64,000 nucleotides of DNA. Origin: Calliopsis andreniformis. Taxonomy: Eukaryota > Arthropoda > Insecta > Hymenoptera > Andrenidae. Below are positions 48,419-62,186 of this stretch, piece after piece. Both the position numbers and the translations under genes were made by a program. The stretch's first letter is position 1. Each line of letters begins with the position of its first letter. The stretch lies in the NCBI RefSeq assembly GCF_051401765.1, contig NW_027480422.1, forward strand, positions 27,794,001 to 27,858,000, written 5' to 3'. The notes under the pieces were generated by a model that worked only from the letters and a program-made list of their open reading frames with translations, did not search any database and had not been told where the DNA came from.

Positions 48419-49886
48419 TTATACGATGGAAAAACTGTTGTATTTTTATTATATTTTATGCTTCGGGCGTTGACTTCTACGGCCCTAACTATTGGATCTG
48501 GTGGACCAACGCTCTAGAGTGGAGTGTAGGTTGCCAGGAACGTAGAAATGACCATCACTATCACACTGTTTGCAATTATTCCTGTTATACGATGGAAAAA
48601 CTGTTGGAGTTATATTGTATTTTATGCTTCTGGCGTTGACTTCTAAGGCCGTAGTCATTCGATGTGGTGGAGCAACGCCATAGAGTGAAGCCTATGTTGC
48701 CCGGAACGTAGAAATAACCATATCTTTCACACTGGTTGCAATTATTCCTGTTATACGATGGAAAAACTGTTGTATTTATATTGTATTTTATGCTTCTGGC
48801 GTTGACTTATAAGGCCGTAACTATTCGATGTGGTGGAGCAACGCCCTAGAGTGATGCCTAGGTTGCCCGGAGCGTAGAAATGACCATATCTTTCACACTG
48901 GTTGCATATATTCCTGTTATACGATGGAAAAACTGTTGCATATATATTGTATTTTATGCTTCGGGCGCCGACATCTAAGGCCCTAACCATTCGATCTGGC
49001 GGAGCAACGCCCTAGGGTGAAGCCTACGTTGCCCGGAACGTAGAAATGGCCATATCTTTCACACTGGTTGCAATTATTCCTGTTATATGATGGAAAAACG
49101 GATGTGTCTATTTTGTATTTTATGCTTCTGGCGTTGACTTCTTAGGCCCTAACTACTGGATCTCGTGGAGCAACGCCCTAGGGTTAAGTCTTGGTTGCCG
49201 GGAACGTAGAAATGACCATTACTTTCACACTGGTTGCAATTATTCCTGTTATACGATGGAAAAGCTGTTGTATTTATATTATATTTTATGCTTCGTGCGT
49301 TGACTTCTAAGGCCCTAACTATTGGATCTGGTGGACCAACTCTCTAGAGCGAAGTGTAGGTTGCCAGAAACGTAGAAATGACCTTTACTTTCACACTGGT
49401 TGCAATTTTTCCTGTTACACGATGGAAAAACTGTTGTATTTATATTGTACTTTATGCTTCGAGCGTTGTCTTCTAAGGCCCGAACTATTCGATGTGGTGG
49501 AGCAACGCCCTAGAGTGATGCCTAGGTTGCCCGGAGCGTAGAAATGACCATATCTTTCACACTGGTTGCATATATTCCTGTTATACGATGGAAAAACTGT
49601 TGCATTTATATTGTATTTTATGCTTCGGGCGTTGACATCTAAGGCCCTAACTATTCGATCTGGCGGAGCAACGCCCTAGGGTGAAGCCTACGTTGTCCGA
49701 AACGTAGAAATGAACATAACCTTCACACTGGTTGCAATTATTCGTTTTATACGATGGAAAAGCTGTTGGATTTTTATTGTATTTTATGCTCCGGGCGTTG
49801 ACTTCTAAGGCCCTAACTATTGGATCTGGTGGAGCAACGCCCTAGGGTGAAGCCTACGTTGCCCGGAACGTAGAAATGGCCATACC
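48419..49886 (+). repeat. Linker between the H and K units (about 9 monomers)
   Basis: Its first part resembles 50.77-51.0 and 51.59-51.7 kb (ACTTCTACGGCCC, GAGTGGAGTGTAGG). The rest mixes K-type monomers (CTCGTGGAGCAACG, GGTTAAGTCTTGG) with H-type ones (CCTACGTTGTCCG). It is not a full copy of either unit. No other sequence type is present. Confidence 0.7.
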
Positions 49887-52800
49887 TTTCACACTGGTTG
49901 CAATTATTCCTGTTATATGATGGAAAAACGGATGTGTCTATTTTGTATTTTATGCTTCTGGCGTTGACTTCTTAGGCCCTAACTACTGGATCTCGTGGAG
50001 CAACGCCCTAGGGTTAAGTCTTGGTTGCCGGGAACGTAGAAATGACCATTACTTTTACACTGGTTGCAATTATTCCTGTTATACGATGGAAAAGCTGTTG
50101 TATTTATTTTGTATTTTATGCTTCTGGCGTTGACTTCTAAGGCCGTAACCATTCGATCTGATGGAGGAACGTCCTATGGTGAAGCCTAGGCTGCCCGGAA
50201 CGTAGAAATGAACATAACCTTCACACTGGTTGCAATTATTCGTTTTATACGATGGAAAAACTGTTGGATTTTTATTGTATTTTATGCTCCGGGCGTTGAC
50301 TTCTAAGGCCCTAACTATTCGATCTGGTAGACCAACGCCCTAGGGTGAAGCCTAGGTTGCCCGGAACGTAGAAATGGCCATATCTTTCACACTGGTTGCA
50401 ACTATTCCTGTTATATGATGGAAAAACGGATGTGTCTATTTTGTATTTTATGCTTCTGGCGTTGACTTCTTAGGCCCTAACTACTGAATCTCGTGGAGCA
50501 ACGCCCTAGGGTTAAGTCTAGGTTGCCGGGAACGTAGAAATGACCATTACTTTCACACTGGTTGTAATTATTCCTGTTATACGATGGAAAAACTGTTGTA
50601 TTTATTTTGAATTTTATGCTTCTGGCGTTGACTTCTTAGGCCCTAATAATTGGATCTGGTGGAGCAACGCCCTAGGGTGAAGCCTAGGTTGCCCGGAACG
50701 TAGAAATGACAATATCTTTCTCACTGGTTGCAATTATTCCTGTTATACGATGGAAAAACTGTTGGATTTTTATTACATTTTATGCTTCGGGCGTTGACTT
50801 CTACGGCCCTAACTATTGGATCTGGTGGACCAACGCTCTAGAGTGGAGTGTAGGTTGCCAGGAACGTAGAAATGACCATCACTTTCACACTGTTTGCAAT
50901 TATTCCTGTTATACGATGGAAAAACTGTTGTAGTTATATTGTATTTTATGCTTCTGGCGTTGACTTCTAAGGCCGTAGTCATTCGATGTGGTGGAGCAAC
51001 GCCATAGAGTGAAGCCTATGTTGGTCGGAACGTAGAAATAACCATATCTTTCACACTGGTTGCAATTATTCCTGTTATACGATGGAAAAACTGTTGTATA
51101 TTTATTGCATTTTATGCTTCGGGCGTTGACTTCTAAGGCCCTAACTATTCGATGTGATGGAGCAACGCCCTAGAGCGAAACCTAGGTTGCCCGGAACGTA
51201 GAAATGATCATTACTTCCACACTGGTTGCAGTTATTCCTGTTATACGATGGAAAAACTGTTGCATTTTTATTGCATTTTCTGCTTCTGTCTTTGACTTCT
51301 AAGGTCCTAGCTATTCGATGTGGTGGGGCAGCGCCTCAGAGTGAAGCCTAGGATGCCCGGAGCCTAGAAATGGACATTACTTTCACACTGGTTGCAATTA
51401 TTCGTTTTATACGATGGAAATACTGTTGTATTTATTTTGTAATTGGTGCTTCTGCCGTTGACTTCTTAGGCCCTAACTACTGGATATCGTGGAGCATCGC
51501 CCTAGGGTTACGCCTAGGTTGCCCGGAACGTAGAAATGACCATATCTTTCACACTGGTTGCAATTATTCCTGTTATACGATGGAAAAACTGTTGTATTTT
51601 TATTATATCTTATGCTTCGGGCGTTGACTTCTACGGCCCTAACTATTGGATCTGGTGGACCAACGCTCTAGAGTGAAGTGTAGATTGCCCGGAACGTAGA
51701 AATGACCATGACCTTCACGCTTGTTGCAATTATTCCTGTTCTGCGATGAAAATACTGCCGTACTATTATTGTAATTTTTGTTTCAGGCGTTGACTTCTAA
51801 GGCCGTAGCTATTCAATGTGGTGGAGCAACGCCCTAGAGTGTAGCCTAGGTTGCCCGGAACGTGGAAATGACCATTACTTCCACACTGTTTGCAATTATT
51901 CATGTTATACAATGGAAAAACTGTTGTATTTTTATTGCATTTTTTGCTTCGGGCGTTGACTTCTATGGGCCTAACTATTCGATCTGGTGGAGCAACGTCC
52001 TAGGGTGAAGCCTAGGCTGCCCGGAACGTAGAAATGACCATAACTTTCACGCTGTTTGCAATTACTCGTCTTATACGATGGAAAAGCTGTTGTATTTATA
52101 TTGGATTTTATGCTTCTGTCGCTGCTTTCTAAGGCTCTAACCATTCGATCTGGTGGAGCTACGCCCTAGAGTGAATCCTAGGATACAGAGAACCTAGAAG
52201 TGGCCATTAATTTCACACAGGTTGCAATTATTCCTGCTATACGATGGAAAACCTGTTGTATTTTTATTGTATTTTATGCTTCGGGCGTTGACTTCTAAGG
52301 CCCTAACTATTCGATCTGGTGGAGCAACGCCATAGTGTGAAGCCTAGGTTACCCGGAACGTAGAAATGACCATTACTTTCACACTGGTTGCAATTATTCC
52401 TGTTATACGAAGGAAAAACTGTTGTATTTTTATTATATTTTATGCTTCGGGCGTTGACTTCTAAGGCCCTAACTATTGGATCTGGTGGACCAACGCTCTA
52501 GAGCGAAGTGTAGGTTGCCAGGAACGCAGAAATGACCATCACTTTCACACTGTTTGCAATTATTCCTGTTATACGATGGAAAAACTGTTGTATTTATATT
52601 GTATTTTATGCTTCTGGCGTTGACTTCTAAGGCCCTAACTATTCGATGTGATGGAGCCACGCCCTAGAGCGAAACCTAGGTTGCCCGGAACGTAGAAATG
52701 GCCATTACTTCCACACTGTTTGCAATTATTCATTTCATACAATGTAAAAACTGTTGTATTTATATTCTATTTTAAGCTTCTGGCGTTGACTTCTAAGGCA

Positions 52801-53538
52801 CTCACTATTCGATGTGGTGGAGCAACGCCCTAGAGCGAAACCTGGGTTGCCCGAAACGCAGAAATGACCATTACTTTCACACTGGTTGCAGTTATTCCTG
52901 TTATACGATGGAAAAACTGTTGTATTTATTTTGTATTTTATGCTTCTGGCGTTGACTTCTAAGGCCGTAACCATTCGATGTGGTGGAGCAGCGCCCTAGG
53001 GTGACGCCTTGGTTGCCCGGAACGTAGAAATGGCCATATCTTTCACACTGGTTGCAATTATTCCTGTTATATGATGGAAAAGCGGATGTGTCTAGTTTGT
53101 ATTTTATGCTTCTGGCGTTGACTTCTTAGGCCCTAACTACTGGATATCGTGGAGCAACGCCCTAGGGTTAAGCCTAGGTTGCCGGGAACGTAGAAATGAC
53201 CATTAGTTTCACACTGGTTGCAATCATTCCTGTTATACGATGGAAAAACTGTTGTATTTATTTTGAATTTTATGCCTCTGGCGTTGACTTCTTAGGCCCT
53301 AACAATTGGATCTGGTGGAGCAACGCCCTAGGGTGAAGCCTAGGTTGCCCGGAACGTAGAAATGACCATATCTTTCACACAGGTTGCAATTATTCCTGTT
53401 ATACGATAGAAAAACTGTTGGATTTTTATTACATTTTATGCTCCGGGCGTTGACTTCTAAGGCCCTAACTATTGGATCTGGTGTACCAACGCTCTAGAGT
53501 GAAGTGTAGATTGCCCGGAACGGAGAAATGACCTTTAC
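49887..53538 (+). repeat. K1: 3652-bp higher-order unit (22 monomers)
   Basis: The TATGATGG that leads into AAAAACGGATG is at 49916 and returns at 53568, exactly 22 x 166. From about 49.89 to 51.67 kb K1 matches K2 at +3652; from about 51.67 kb on it matches K2 at +4814. K1 thus lacks the seven monomers present in K2 at about 55.32-56.48 kb. Rare variants shared by all K units include GCCGTTGACTTC, GATACAGAGAACC, TTCTGCGATGAAAATACTGC and TTGGTCGGAACG. Confidence 0.8.
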
Positions 53539-56500
53539 TTTCACACTGGTTGCAATTATTCCTGTTATATGATGGAAAAACGGATGTGTCTATTTTGTAT
53601 TTTATGCTTCTGGCGTTGACTTCTTAGGCCCTAACTACTGGATCTCGTGGAGCAACGCCCTAGGGTTAAGTCTTGGTTGCCGGGAACGTAGAAATGACCA
53701 TTACTTTCACACTGGTTGCAATTATTCCTGTTATACGATGGAAAAGCTGTTGTATTTATTTTGTATTTTATGCTTCTGGCGTTGACTTCTAAGGCCGTAA
53801 CCATTCGATCTGATGGAGGAACGTCCTGTGGTGAAGCCTAGGCTGCCCGGAACGTAGAAATGAACATAACCTTCACACTGGTTGCAATTATTCGTTTTAT
53901 ACGATGGAAAAACTGTTGGATTTTTATTGTATTTTATGCTCCGGGCGTTGACTTCTAAGGCCCTAACTATTCGATCTGGTAGACCAACGCCCTAGGGTGA
54001 AGCCTAGGTTGCCCGGAACGTAGAAATGGCCATATCTTTCACACTGGTTGCAACTATTCCTGTTATATGATGGAAAAACGGATGTGTCTATTTTGTATTT
54101 TATGCTTCTGGCGTTGACTTCTTAGGCCCTAACTACTGAATCTCGTGGAGCAACGCCCTAGGGTTAAGTCTAGGTTGCCGGGAACGTAGAAATGACCATT
54201 ACTTTCACACTGGTTGTAATTATTCCTGTTATACGATGGAAAAACTGTTGTATTTATTTTGAATTTTATGCTTCTGGCGTTGACTTCTTAGGCCCTAATA
54301 ATTGGATCTGGTGGAGCAACGCCCTAGGGTGAAGCCTAGGTTGCCCGGAACGTAGAAATGACAATATCTTTCTCACTGGTTGCAATTATTCCTGTTATAC
54401 GATGGAAAAACTGTTGGATTTTTATTACATTTTATGCTTCGGGCGTTGACTTCTACGGCCCTAACTATTGGATCTGGTGGACCAACGCTCTGGAGTGGAG
54501 TGTAGGTTGCCAGGAACGTAGAAATGACCATCACTTTCACACTGTTTGCAATTATTCCTGTTATACGATGGAAAAACTGTTGTAGTTATATTGTATTTTA
54601 TGCTTCTGGCGTTGACTTCTAAGGCCGTAGTCATTCGATGTGGTGGAGCAACGCCATAGAGTGAAGCCTATGTTGGTCGGAACGTAGAAATAACCATATC
54701 TTTCACACTGGTTGCAATTATTCCTGTTATACGATGGAAAAACTGTTGTATATTTATTGCATTTTATGCTTCGGGCGTTGACTTCTAAGGCCCTAACTAT
54801 TCGATGTGATGGAGCAACGCCCTAGAGCGAAACCTAGGTTGCCCGGAACGTAGAAATGGTCATTACTTCCACACTGGTTGCAGTTATTCCTGTTATACGA
54901 TGGAAAAACTGTTGCATTTTTATTGCATTTTCTGCTTCTGTCTTTGACTTCTAAGGTCCTAGCTATTCGATGTGGTGGGGCAGCGCCCCAGAGTGAAGCC
55001 TAGGATGCCCGGAGCCTAGAAATGGACATTACTTTCACACTGGTTGCAATTATTCGTTTTATACGATGGAAATACTGTTGTATTTATTTTGTAATTGGTG
55101 CTTCTGCCGTTGACTTCTTAGGCCCTAACTACTGGATATCGTGGAGCATCGCCCTAGGGTTACGCCTAGGTTGCCCGGAACGTAGAAATGACCATATCTT
55201 TCACACTGGTTGCAATTATTCCTGTTATACGATGGAAAAACTGTTGTATTTTTATTATATCTTATGCTTCGGGCGTTGACTTCTACGGCCCTAACTATTG
55301 GATCTGGTGGACCAACGCTCTAGAGTGGAGTGTAGGTTACCAGGAACGTAGAAATGACCATCACTTTCACACTGTTTGCAATTATTCCTGTTATACGGTG
55401 GAAAAACTGTTGTATTTATATTGTACTTTATGCTTCGGGCGTTGACTTCTAAGGCCCTAACTATTTGATCTGATGGAGGAACGTCCTAGGGTGAAGCCTA
55501 GGCTGCCCGGAACGTAGAAATGACCATAACTTTCATACTGGTTGCCCTTATTCGTTTTATACGATGGAAAAACTGTTGTATTTTTACTGTATTTTATGCT
55601 TCTGGCGTTCACTTCTAAGGCCGTAACTATTCGATGTTGTGGAACAGCGTCCTAGAGCAAAACCTAGGTTGCCCGGAACGTAGAAATGACCATATCTTTC
55701 ACACTGGTTGCAATTATTCCTGCTATACGATGGAAAGACTGTTTTATTTATTTTGTACTTTATGCATCTGGCGTTGTCTTCTTAGGCCCTAACTATTCGA
55801 TCTGGTGGAGCAACGCCCTAGGGTGAAGCCTACGTTGTCCGAAACGTAGAAATGAACATAACCTTCACACTGGTTGCAATTATTCGTTTTATACGATGGA
55901 AAAGCTGTTGTATTTTTATTGTATTTTAAGCTCCGGGCGTTGACTTCTAAGGCCCTAACTATTCGATCTGGTAGAGCAACGCCCTAGGGTGAAGCCTAGG
56001 TTGCACGGAACGTAGAAATGGCCATATCTTTCACACTGGTTGCAACTATTCCTGTTATATGATGGAAAAACGGATGTGTCTATTTTGTATTTTATGCTTC
56101 TGGCGTTGACTTCTTAGGCCCTAACTACTGGATCTCGTGGAGCAACGCCCTAGGGTAAAGGCTAGGTTGCCGGGAACGTAGAAATGACCACTACTTTCAC
56201 ACTGGTTGCAATTATTCCTGTTATACGATGGAAAAACTGTTGTATTTATTTTGAATTTTATGCTTCTGGCGTTGACTTCTTAGGCCCTAATAATTGGATC
56301 TGGTAGAGCAACGCCCTAGGGTGAAGCCTAGGTTGCCCGGAACGTAGAAATGACAATATCTTTCACACTGGTTGCAATTATTCCTGTTATACGATGGAAA
56401 AACTGTTGGATTTTTATTATATTTTATGCTTTGGGCGTTGACTTCTAAGGCCCTAACTATTGGATCTGGTGGACCAACGCTCTAGAGTGAAGTGTAGATT

Positions 56501-58352
56501 GCCCGGAACGTAGAAATGACCATGACCTTCACGCTTGTTGCAATTATTCCTGTTCTGCGATGAAAATACTGCCGTACTATTATTGTAATTTTTGTTTCAG
56601 GCGTTGACTTCTAAGGCCGTAGCTATTCAATGTGGTGGAGCAACGCCCTAGAGTGTAGCCTAGGTTGCCCGGAACGTGGAAATGACCATTACTTCCACAC
56701 TGTTTGCAATTATTCATGTTATACAATGGAAAAACTGTTGTATTTTTATTGCATTTTTTGCTTCGGGCGTTGACTTCTATGGGCCTAACTATTCGATCTG
56801 GTGGAGCAACGTCCTAGGGTGAAGCCTAGGCTGCCCGGAACGTAGAAATGACCATAACTTTCACGCTGTTTGCAATTACTCGTCTTATACGATGGAAAAG
56901 CTGTTGTATTTATATTGGATTTTATGCTTCTGTCGCTGCTTTCTAAGGCTCTAACCATTCGATCTGGTGGAGCTACGCCCTAGAGTGAATCCTAGGATAC
57001 AGAGAACCTAGAAGTGGCCATTAATTTCACACAGGTTGCAATTATTCCTGCTATACGATGGAAAACCTGTTGTATTTTTATTGTATTTTATGCTTCGGGC
57101 GTTGACTTCTAAGGCCCTAACTATTCGATCTGGTGGAGCAACGCCATAGTGTGAAGCCTAGGTTACCCGGAACGTAGAAATGACCATTACTTTCACACTG
57201 GTTGCAATTATTCCTGTTATACGAAGGAAAAACTGTTGTATTTTTATTATATTTTATGCTTCGGGCGTTGACTTCTAAGGCCCTAACTATTGGATCTGGT
57301 GGACCAACGCTCTAGAGCGAAGTGTAGGTTGCCAGGAACGCAGAAATGACCATCACTTTCACACTGTTTGCAATTATTCCTGTTATACGATGGAAAAACT
57401 GTTGTATTTATATTGTATTTTATGCTTCTGGCGTTGACTTCTAAGGCCCTAACTATTCGATGTGATGGAGCCACGCCCTAGAGCGAAACCTAGGTTGCCC
57501 GGAACGTAGAAATGGCCATTACTTCCACACTGTTTGCAATTATTCATTTCATACAATGTAAAAACTGTTGTATTTATATTGTATTTTAAGCTTCTGGCGT
57601 TGACTTCTAAGGCACTCACTATTCGATGTGGTGGAGCAACGCCCTAGAGCGAAACCTGGGTTGCCCGAAACGTAGAAATGACCATTACTTTCACACTGGT
57701 TGCAGTTATTCCTGTTATACGATGGAAAAACTGTTGTATTTATTTTGTATTTTATGCTTCTGGCGTTGACTTCTAAGGCCGTAACCATTCGATGTGGTGG
57801 AGCAGCGCCCTAGGGTGACGCCTTGGTTGCCCGGAACGTAGAAATGGCCATATCTTTCGCACTGGTTGCAATTATTCCTGTTATATGATGGAAAAGCGGA
57901 TGTGTCTAGTTTGTATTTTATGCTTCTGGCGTTGACTTCTTAGGCCCTAACTACTGGATATCGTGGAGCAACGCCCTAGGGTTAAGCCTAGGTTGCCGGG
58001 AACGTAGAAATGACCATTAGTTTCACACTGGTTGCAATCATTCCTGTTATACGATGGAAAAACTGTTGTATTTATTTTGAATTTTATGCCTCTGGCGTTG
58101 ACTTCTTAGGCCCTAACAATTGGATCTGGTGGAGCAACGCCCTAGGGTGAAGCCTAGGTTGCCCGGAACGTAGAAATGACCATATCTTTCACACAGGTTG
58201 CAATTATTCCTGTTATACGATAGAAAAACTGTTGGATTTTTATTACATTTTATGCTCCGGGCGTTGACTTCTAAGGCCCTAACTATTGGATCTGGTGTAC
58301 CAACGCTCTAGAGTGAAGTGTAGATTGCCCGGAACGGAGAAATGACCTTTAC
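53539..58352 (+). repeat. K2: 4814-bp higher-order unit (29 monomers)
   Basis: Spacing to K3 is 4814 bp, exactly 29 x 166 (TATGATGG at 53568 and 58382). It carries seven monomers that K1 does not. The copies differ at scattered bases: GTCCTGTGGTGAAG at about 53825 against GTCCTATGGTGAAG in K1 and K3, and CTCTGGAGTGG at 54489 against CTCTAGAGTGG. Confidence 0.8.
55320..56481 (+). repeat. Seven-monomer module present in K2 and K3, absent from K1
   Basis: The offset between K1 and the later K units changes by 1162 bp, exactly 7 x 166, across this block. Its core (about 55.45-55.98 kb) has the same monomer order as 42.17-42.69 and 45.99-46.50 kb in the H units: TTTGATCTGATGGAGG, GGTTGCCCTTATTCG, TTGTGGAACAGCG, GTTGTCCGAAACG. 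It was therefore either gained from H-type sequence or lost in K1. The K3 copy is at about 60134-61295. Confidence 0.75.
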
Positions 58353-61300
58353 TTTCACACTGGTTGCAATTATTCCTGTTATATGATGGAAAAACGGATG
58401 TGTCTATTTTGTATTTTATGCTTCTGGCGTTGACTTCTTAGGCCCTAACTACTGGATCTCGTGGAGCAACGCCCTAGGGTTAAGTCTTGGTTGCCGGGAA
58501 CGTAGAAATGACCATTACTTTCACACTGGTTGCAATTATTCCTGTTATACGATGGAAAAGCTGTTGTATTTATTTTGTATTTTATGCTTCTGGCGTTGAC
58601 TTCTAAGGCCGTAACCATTCGATCTGATGGAGGAACGTCCTATGGTGAAGCCTAGGCTGCCCGGAACGTAGAAATGAACATAACCTTCACACTGGTTGCA
58701 ATTATTCGTTTTATACGATGGAAAAACTGTTGGATTTTTATTGTATTTTATGCTCCGGGCGTTGACTTCTAAGGCCCTAACTATTCGATCTGGTAGACCA
58801 ACGCCCTAGGGTGAAGCCTAGGTTGCCCGGAACGTAGAAATGGCCATATCTTTCACACTGGTTGCAACTATTCCTGTTATATGATGGAAAAACGGATGTG
58901 TCTATTTTGTATTTTATGCTTCTGGCGTTGACTTCTTAGGCCCTAACTACTGAATCTCGTGGAGCAACGCCCTAGGGTTAAGTCTAGGTTGCCGGGAACG
59001 TAGAAATGACCATTACTTTCACACTGGTTGTAATTATTCCTGTTATACGATGGAAAAACTGTTGTATTTATTTTGAATTTTATGCTTCTGGCGTTGACTT
59101 CTTAGGCCCTAATAATTGGATCTGGTGGAGCAACGCCCTAGGGTGAAGCCTAGGTTGCCCGGAACGTAGAAATGACAATATCTTTCTCACTGGTTGCAAT
59201 TATTCCTGTTATACGATGGAAAAACTGTTGGATTTTTATTACATTTTATGCTTCGGGCGTTGACTTCTACGGCCCTAACTATTGGATCTGGTGGACCAAC
59301 GCTCTAGAGTGGAGTGTAGGTTGCCAGGAACGTAGAAATGACCATCACTTTCACACTGTTTGCAATTATTCCTGTTATACGATGGAAAAACTGTTGTAGT
59401 TATATTGTATTTTATGCTTCTGGCGTTGACTTCTAAGGCCGTAGTCATTCGATGTGGTGGAGCAACGCCATAGAGTGAAGCTTATGTTGGTCGGAACGTA
59501 GAAATAACCATATCTTTCACACTGGTTGCAATTATTCCTGTTATACGATGGAAAAACTGTTGTATATTTATTGCATTTTATGCTTCGGGCGTTGACTTCT
59601 AAGGCCCTAACTATTCGATGTGATGGAGCAACGCCCTAGAGCGAAACCTAGGTTGCCCGGAACGTAGAAATGGTCATTACTTCCACACTGGTTGCAGTTA
59701 TTCCTGTTATACGATGGAAAAACTGTTGCATTTTTATTGCATTTTCTGCTTCTGTCTTTGACTTCTAAGGTCCTAGCTATTCGATGTGGTGGGGCAGCGC
59801 CCCAGAGTGAAGCCTAGGATGCCCGGAGCCTAGAAATGGACATTACTTTCACACTGGTTGCAACTATTCGTTTTATACGATGGAAATACTGTTGTATTTA
59901 TTTTGTAATTGGTGCTTCTGCCGTTGACTTCTTAGGCCCTAACTACTGGATATCGTGGAGCATCGCCCTAGGGTTACGCCTAGGTTGCCCGGAACGTAGA
60001 AATGACCATATCTTTCACACTGGTTGCAATTATTCCTGTTATACGATGGAAAAACTGTTGTATTTTTATTATATCTTATGCTTCGGGCGTTGACTTCTAC
60101 GGCCCTAACTATTGGATCTGGTGGACCAACGCTCTAGAGTGGAGTGTAGGTTACCAGGAACGTAGAAATGACCATCACTTTCACACTGTTTGCAATTATT
60201 CCTGTTATACGGTGGAAAAACTGTTGTATTTATATTGTACTTTATGCTTCGGGCGTTGACTTCTAAGGCCCTAACTATTTGATCTGATGGAGGAACGTCC
60301 TAGGGTGAAGCCTAGGCTGCCCGGAACGTAGAAATGACCATAACTTTCATACTGGTTGCCCTTATTCGTTTTATACGATGGAAAAACTGTTGTATTTTTA
60401 CTGTATTTTATGCTTCTGGCGTTCACTTCTAAGGCCGTAACTATTCGATGTTGTGGAACAGCGTCCTAGAGCAAAACCTAGGTTGCCCGGAACGTAGAAA
60501 TGACCATATCCTTCACACTGGTTGCAATTATTCCTGCTATACGATGGAAAGACTGTTTTATTTATTTTGTACTTTATGCATCTGGCGTTGACTTCTTAGG
60601 CCCTAACTATTCGATCTGGTGGAGCAACGCCCTAGGGTGAAGCCTACGTTGTCCGAAACGTAGAAATGAACATAACCTTCACACTGGTTGCAATTATTCG
60701 TTTTATACGATGGAAAAGCTGTTGTATTTTTATTGTATTTTAAGCTCCGGGCGTTGACTTCTAAGGCCCTAACTATTCGATCTGGTAGAGCAACGCCCTA
60801 GGGTGAAGCCTAGGTTGCACGGAACGTAGAAATGGCCATATCTTTCACACTGGTTGCAACTATTCCTGTTATATGATGGAAAAACGGATGTGTCTATTTT
60901 GTATTTTATGCTTCTGGCGTTGACTTCTTAGGCCCTAACTACTGGATCTCGTGGAGCAACGCCCTAGGGTAAAGGCTAGGTTGCCGGGAACGTAGAAATG
61001 ACCACTACTTTCACACTGGTTGCAATTATTCCTGTTATACGATGGAAAAACTGTTGTATTTATTTTGAATTTTATGCTTCTGGCGTTGACTTCTTAGGCC
61101 CTAATAATTGGATCTGGTAGAGCAACGCCCTAGGGTGAAGCCTAGGTTGCCCGGAACGTAGAAATGACAATATCTTTCACACTGGTTGCAATTATTCCTG
61201 TTATACGATGGAAAAACTGTTGGATTTTTATTATATTTTATGCTTTGGGCGTTGACTTCTAAGGCCCTAACTATTGGATCTGGTGGACCAACGCTCTAGA

Positions 61301-62186
61301 GTGAAGTGTAGATTGCCCGGAACGTAGAAATGACCATGACCTTCACGCTTGTTGCAATTATTCCTGTTCTGCGATGAAAATACTGCCGTACTATTATTGT
61401 AATTTTTGTTTCAGGCGTTGACTTCTAAGGCCGTAGCTATTCAATGTGGTGGAGCAACGCCCTAGAGTGTAGCCTAGGTTGCCCGGAACGTGGAAATGAC
61501 CATTACTTCCACACTGTTTGCAATTATTCATGTTATACAATGGAAAAACTGTTGTATTTTTATTGCATTTTTTGCTTCGGGCGTTGACTTCTATGGGCCT
61601 AACTATTCGATCTGGTGGAGCAACGTCCTAGGGTGAAGCCTAGGCTGCCCGGAACGTAGAAATGACCATAACTTTCACGCTGTTTGCAATTACTCGTCTT
61701 ATACGATGGAAAAGCTGTTGTATTTATATTGGATTTTATGCTTCTGTCGCTGCTTTCTAAGGCTCTAACCATTCGATCTGGTGGAGCTACGCCCTAGAGT
61801 GAATCCTAGGATACAGAGAACCTAGAAGTGGCCATTAATTTCACACAGGTTGCAATTATTCCTGCTATACGATGGAAAACCTGTTGTATTTTTATTGTAT
61901 TTTATGCTTCGGGCGTTGACTTCTAAGGCCCTAACTATTCGATCTGGTGGAGCAACGCCATAGTGTGAAGCCTAGGTTACCCGGAACGTAGAAATGACCA
62001 TTACTTTCACACTGGTTGCAATTATTCCTGTTATACGAAGGAAAAACTGTTGTATTTTTATTATATTTTATGCTTCGGGCGTTGACTTCTAAGGCCCTAA
62101 CTATTGGATCTGGTGGACCAACGCTCTAGAGCGAAGTGTAGGTTGCCAGGAACGCAGAAATGACCATCACTTTCACACTGTTTGCA
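58353..62186 (+). repeat. K3: third K unit, cut short by a switch to H-type sequence
   Basis: Follows K2 at +4814 bp to about 62186. There TTCCTGTTATATGATGG and GGAAAAGCGGATGTG replace the TTCCTGTTATACGATGG of K2 at 57.38 kb. Differences from K2 are few, for example GTGAAGCTTATGTTGG at about 59476 against GTGAAGCCTATGTTGG, and GCAACTATTCG at about 59861 against GCAATTATTCG. Confidence 0.75.
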
